Below are positions 6,044 to 8,830 of a stretch of DNA of 8,830 nt, in pieces. The stretch spans positions 1 to 8,830 of the forward strand of contig DXCY01000136.1 in the NCBI GenBank assembly GCA_019115725.1. Reading direction: 5' to 3'. The stretch comes from Candidatus Luteimonas excrementigallinarum (lineage in GTDB: Bacteria > Pseudomonadota > Gammaproteobacteria > Xanthomonadales > Xanthomonadaceae). The position numbers were made by a program, and so were the translations under genes. Below the pieces are notes generated by a model that saw nothing but the letters and a program-made list of their open reading frames with translations, searched no databases and had not been told where the DNA came from. The first letter of the stretch is position 1; the number at the start of each line of letters is the position of its first letter.

Positions 6044-6500
6044 TTCGCTCCAGGGTGGCGACGCCGTGGCCGCGTTCGGCCAGGTAGTGCAGCCATTTGC
6101 CGAGGAAGGTGTTCATGTGCATCCGGTGGCCCACCAGACGGGCGGGCGCCGGATGCATGCCGATCACGTCCTGCCAGCGCCGGCCGAGATAGCAGTGGGT
6201 GGCTTCCACCTGGCGGGCGTCGTGGTAGAGGCGCAGGTAGGCGGATGGATCGGGCTGGCCCGTGATCGGATCGCACAGCGCATAGCTCAGGCGAAGCTCG
6301 GTGGTGTAGCGGTGCCGCTCGATCACATCCAGATGCAGATCAAGGCCGTCGCCGGCCCGTGACACGTAGCTGCCCGGCAGCAGGTCCACCGGCTCGAACA
6401 GTCGGGTGATCAGGGCGTGGTTTTCCGCATACAGGGCCATCAGCCAGCTCAATCGGCTGAGCCCGGGAAGACGCCTGGCGCGGGTGGCAACGTGTGACAT
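6033..6500 (-). CDS. DUF1249 family protein (YqiB-like)
   Basis: 155 aa, soluble, no signal. It matches the E. coli YqiB/DUF1249 pattern as I recall it: an N-terminal helix with Met-x-Leu-Tyr-x-x-Asn (about 21-27), then Glu-x-x-Arg-Tyr-Thr-Thr-x-Leu (61-69), the hallmark Leu-Arg-Leu-Tyr-His-Asp-Ala (89-95) followed by Val-Glu, and a C-terminal Asn-x-Phe-Leu-x-x-Trp-Leu-x-Tyr helix (130-139). The biochemical function is not established. It starts 18 bases after the ppsR stop on the same strand and has a poor Shine-Dalgarno sequence, so it probably depends on ppsR transcription and perhaps on reinitiation. The link with PEP synthase control is positional only. Confidence 0.87.
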   Translation of the reverse strand: MSHVATRARRLPGLSRLSWLMALYAENHALITRLFEPVDLLPGSYVSRAGDGLDLHLDVIERHRYTTELRLSYALCDPITGQPDPSAYLRLYHDARQVEATHCYLGRRWQDVIGMHPAPARLVGHRMHMNTFLGKWLHYLAERGHGVATLERTLP

Positions 6501-6518
6501 GCCAACGATGCTACACGC

Positions 6519-7358
6519 TCAGAACTTTTCCCGGTGGATGTCCAGATGGGCCAGGATCCGGCTGGAAATCTCCTCGATCGAGGCGTGGGTGGTGCTCAGC
6601 GTGGGGATGCGTTCCATGCGCAGCATGGTCTCGGCCGCGGCCACTTCGCGCTTGCAGGTTTCCAGCTGCGCGTAGCGGGAATTCGGCCGCCGCTCCTGGC
6701 GCACCTGGTGCAGGCGCTGGGGATCAATGGTGAGCCCGAACAGCTTGCGCCGGTGCTTGCGCAGCCGCGCCGGCAGGCGGTCCTGCTCCAGGTCTTCCTC
6801 GGTCAGCGGGTAGTTGGCCGCGCGGATCCCGTAGTGCAGTGCGAGGTAGATGCAGGTGGGCGTCTTGCCCGCGCGTGAGACCGCGACCAGGATCACCTCG
6901 GCCTCGTCGTAGTTCACCGACATGCCGTCGTCGTGGCTGAGGGCGAAGTTCATTGCGTTGATGCGGCGGTGATAGGTGTCGAAATCCACCATGCCGTGGG
7001 CCTGGCCCACCTTGAGCTCGCGCTTGGTGCCCAGCGTTTCCTCCAGCGGCTGGATGAACGGCGCGAACACATCCAGCATCAGCGCGCCGCTGCCGCCGAG
7101 GATCTCGTTCAGCTCCGGATTGACGCAGGAATTCACCACGATCGGCCGTGTACCGTGGGTTTCGCCGGCTTCGATGATGTCCGCCACCGCCTGGTGCGCC
7201 TTCGCCTCGGTATCGATGAAGGGCATCCGCTCGCTCTGGAAATTCACCCCGGCAAACTGGGTCAGCAGGCTGTGGCCGATGGTTTCGGCGGTGATTCCGG
7301 TGCCGTCGGAGACGTAAAAAACCGGCCGGATGGGCAGGTGCGACAAATCTGTTGGCAT
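6519..7358 (-). CDS. ppsR: PEP synthase regulatory protein (bifunctional kinase/pyrophosphorylase)
   Basis: 279 aa, the usual length for the DUF299 family. Family PpsR proteins inactivate PEP synthase by ADP-dependent phosphorylation of a Thr near the catalytic His and reactivate it by phosphate-dependent removal, yielding pyrophosphate. Seen here: the N-terminal Phe-Tyr-Val-Ser-Asp-Gly-Thr-Gly-Ile-Thr-Ala-Glu-Thr (14-26), the His-Gly-Met-Val-Asp-Phe-Asp block (121-127), and the nucleotide-binding loop Ala-Val-Ser-Arg-Ala-Gly-Lys-Thr-Pro-Thr (159-168) followed by Tyr-Leu-Ala...Ala-Asn-Tyr-Pro. The first P-loop Gly of the E. coli form is Ala159 here. The gene is divergent from ppsA, 96 bases between the two coding starts, as in E. 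coli, which supports the PEP synthase rather than the PPDK partner. The start at 7358 has only a weak AGG upstream. The DUF1249 gene follows at 18 bases. Confidence 0.96.
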   Translation of the reverse strand: MPTDLSHLPIRPVFYVSDGTGITAETIGHSLLTQFAGVNFQSERMPFIDTEAKAHQAVADIIEAGETHGTRPIVVNSCVNPELNEILGGSGALMLDVFAPFIQPLEETLGTKRELKVGQAHGMVDFDTYHRRINAMNFALSHDDGMSVNYDEAEVILVAVSRAGKTPTCIYLALHYGIRAANYPLTEEDLEQDRLPARLRKHRRKLFGLTIDPQRLHQVRQERRPNSRYAQLETCKREVAAAETMLRMERIPTLSTTHASIEEISSRILAHLDIHREKF

Positions 7359-7383
7359 GAACGGGCCTGAAAGCGTGTCGGGT

Positions 7384-7392
7384 TGCTAAAAT
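7384..7392 (+). promoter_or_regulatory. Extended -10 promoter of ppsA
   Basis: TGC followed by TAAAAT gives an extended -10 (TGn plus five of six consensus bases). No -35 is recognisable at 17 bases, as often with extended -10 promoters. Transcription would start near 7399, leaving a leader of about 55 bases. The core lies in a palindrome (GCTAAAATAGC, 7385-7395) that also presents TATTTT to the minus strand, about 30 bases before the ppsR start, so one site could serve both directions. Confidence 0.45.
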
Positions 7393-7410
7393 AGCGCGGT
7401 TTTCGCCGGC

Positions 7411-7458
7411 ATGTCCCCCGGCCTTCTCCTTCCAATTCCTCCCGGAGCATCGCTTTGA
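7411..7458 (+). promoter_or_regulatory. Possible 15-codon leader ORF overlapping the ppsA start
   Basis: An ATG at 7411 opens a frame for MSPGLLLPIPPGASL whose TGA (7456-7458) overlaps the ppsA TTG (7455-7457). The peptide contains Pro-Pro-Gly, a sequence known to slow ribosomes that lack EF-P. GCCGG (7405-7409) and CCGGC (7418-7422) could form a hairpin with the leader ATG in its loop. There is no Shine-Dalgarno sequence before the leader ATG, so translation is unproven. Confidence 0.25.
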
Positions 7459-8830
7459 CCGCCAACATCCTCTGGCTGCAAGACCTGCGACTGAATGACC
7501 TGGCACAGGTCGGCGGCAAGAATTCCTCGCTGGGCGAGATGATCGGCAACCTGTCCCAGCTGGGCGTCGCGGTACCGGGCGGGTTCGCCACCACTGCCGA
7601 CGCATTCCAGGCGTTCATCGCCCACAACACGTTGTACCAGCGGATCTTCGACCGCCTGGGTGCGCTGGACGTGGAAGACGTGCAGGCGCTGACCGAAGCG
7701 GGCCGGGAAATCCGCGGCTGGGTGGTGGATGCGCCGCTGCAGCCGGAGCTGGACCGCGATATCCGCGAGGCCTACGCCAAGCTGAGTGCCGAGAACGGCG
7801 GTGGCGACGTGGCGGTGGCGGTGCGCTCCTCGGCAACCGCCGAAGATCTGCCGGATGCCAGCTTCGCCGGCCAGCAGGAAACCTTCCTGAACGTGACTGG
7901 CGCCGATGACGTGGTGCTCAAGGTCAAGGAAGTGTTCGCCAGCCTCTACAACGACCGCGCGATCGCCTACCGCGTGCACCATGGTTTCAAGCACGAGGAA
8001 GTCTCCTTGTCTGCCGGCGTGCAGCTGATGGTGCGCTCGGGTTCGGGCGCTTCGGGCGTGCTGTTTACCCTGGACACCGAATCCGGCTTCCGCGACGTGG
8101 TGTTTGTCACTGCCAGCTACGGCCTGGGCGAGATGGTGGTCCAGGGCGCGGTGAACCCGGACGAGTTCTACGTCTACAAGCCCACGCTGCGTCAGGACAA
8201 GCCGGCCATCCTGCGCCGCTCGCTGGGCAGCAAGCAGATGCGCATGGTGTATTCGGATGTACCTGGTGAGCGCGTGCGCACCGAGGACACGCCGGCCGAT
8301 CTGCGGGTGAAGTTCTCCATTACCGACGAAGACGTGCACGAGCTGGCCCGCCAGGCGCTGGTGATCGAGCAGCACTACGGCCGGCCTATGGATATCGAGT
8401 GGGGCAAGGACGGCGTGACCGGCCGCATCTACATCCTGCAGGCGCGCCCGGAGACGGTGAAGTCGCGCGCCAAGGCCACCCAGATGGAGCGTTACCAGCT
8501 CGGCGAGCGCGGCACGGTGCTGGCCGAGGGCCGCGCCATCGGCCAGCGCATCGGCAGCGGCACCGCCCGCGTGATCCGCAGCATCGACGACATGCACAAG
8601 GTCCAGCCCGGCGATGTGCTGGTGGCCGACATGACCGACCCCGACTGGGAGCCGGTGATGAAGCGCTCGGCCGCGATTGTGACCAACCGTGGCGGTCGCA
8701 CCTGCCACGCGGCGATCATCGCCCGCGAACTGGGCGTGCCGGCCGTGGTCGGCACCGGCGACGCGCTGGATCTGATCGAGGATGGCCAGCAGGTCACCGT
8801 GAGCTGCGCTGAAGGCGATACCGGCTACAT
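7455..8830 (+). CDS. ppsA: Phosphoenolpyruvate synthase, 3' end cut by the window
   Basis: The first 458 residues are present; the E. coli enzyme has 792. It makes PEP from pyruvate with ATP (giving AMP and phosphate) in gluconeogenesis. The N-terminal ATP-grasp-like nucleotide-binding domain spans roughly 1-350, with Val-Gly-Gly-Lys-Asn-Ser (19-24), Arg-Ser-Ser-Ala-Thr-Ala-Glu-Asp (124-131) and Phe-Ala-Gly-Gln-Gln-Glu-Thr (137-143). The swivelling phosphohistidine domain follows, with Gly-Gly-Arg-Thr-Cys-His-Ala-Ala; His418 is the phosphorylated residue and Thr416 the expected PpsR target. The C-terminal PEP/pyruvate-binding barrel lies outside the window. The start is TTG at 7455, placed by GGAG seven bases upstream and by the N-terminus fitting the family; no in-frame ATG or GTG precedes it within the intergenic region. 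Control is probably by PpsR at the protein level. Confidence 0.97.
   Translation, partial: MTANILWLQDLRLNDLAQVGGKNSSLGEMIGNLSQLGVAVPGGFATTADAFQAFIAHNTLYQRIFDRLGALDVEDVQALTEAGREIRGWVVDAPLQPELDRDIREAYAKLSAENGGGDVAVAVRSSATAEDLPDASFAGQQETFLNVTGADDVVLKVKEVFASLYNDRAIAYRVHHGFKHEEVSLSAGVQLMVRSGSGASGVLFTLDTESGFRDVVFVTASYGLGEMVVQGAVNPDEFYVYKPTLRQDKPAILRRSLGSKQMRMVYSDVPGERVRTEDTPADLRVKFSITDEDVHELARQALVIEQHYGRPMDIEWGKDGVTGRIYILQARPETVKSRAKATQMERYQLGERGTVLAEGRAIGQRIGSGTARVIRSIDDMHKVQPGDVLVADMTDPDWEPVMKRSAAIVTNRGGRTCHAAIIARELGVPAVVGTGDALDLIEDGQQVTVSCAEGDTGY

Noticed and set aside
7364..7380. Possible Cra (FruR) operator half-site (CTGAAAGCG) upstream of ppsA
   Set aside because: Only one half resembles the consensus; the other half does not match, and Cra may not exist in this lineage.
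7386..8708. 440-codon minus-strand frame opposite ppsA
   Set aside because: His/Ala/Val-rich shadow of a strongly conserved enzyme; no family motif and no plausible start context.
1..8830. CRISPR array, rRNA gene, complete insertion sequence or riboswitch
   Set aside because: No regularly spaced repeats, no rRNA-like conserved stretches, no transposase and no recognisable aptamer were seen.

Overview
The window reads as high-GC gammaproteobacterial chromosome with a stretch of probable accessory DNA at its left end. The best lineage clues are the divergent ppsA/ppsR pair, a YqiB-like DUF1249 gene directly behind ppsR, an OprI-like alanine-zipper lipoprotein gene next to an L,D-transpeptidase gene, and the style of the small phage-type ORF near 1.6-1.9 kb. 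Together these fit Xanthomonadales or a related group. That placement is inference, since no 16S or other marker is present.

Left region (1-1935): a TniQ-like zinc-finger protein whose ATG overlaps a possible upstream stop codon, a 265-base gap with no gene, and a small phage-type ORF. Base composition looks less GC-rich and codon use more mixed than in the rest of the window. This suggests the right-hand edge of a Tn7/Tn5053-like or other integrated element whose core genes lie to the left, outside the window.

Envelope block (1937-2981, minus strand): an alanine-zipper outer-membrane lipoprotein followed by a secreted L,D-transpeptidase, plausibly one transcription unit concerned with the envelope and peptidoglycan. 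Divergent from it is a small conserved hypothetical gene (3166-3519).

tRNA block (3578-3870): a promoter, tRNA-Ala(GGC), tRNA-Glu(TTC) and a textbook intrinsic terminator with a UUCG loop.

Permease-methyltransferase pair (3966-5995, plus strand): a 12-helix APC-type amino-acid permease is translationally coupled, by an ATGA overlap, to a class I SAM-dependent methyltransferase that carries a clear lipoprotein signal peptide. The predicted periplasmic location of a SAM-dependent enzyme is the most puzzling observation in the window.

PEP synthase control block (6033-8830): ppsA (PEP synthase, cut by the window end) diverges from ppsR, its regulatory kinase/phosphorylase, and a DUF1249 gene follows ppsR. 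PpsR acts on the Thr two residues before the catalytic His of PpsA, and both residues are visible here (Thr416, His418). ppsA starts with TTG behind a good Shine-Dalgarno sequence, and the TTG overlaps the stop of a possible 15-codon leader ORF containing a Pro-Pro-Gly motif.

I did not find a CRISPR array, a complete transposon or a clearly new multi-gene system. The best leads are the lipoprotein methyltransferase, the ppsA leader and the island edge.
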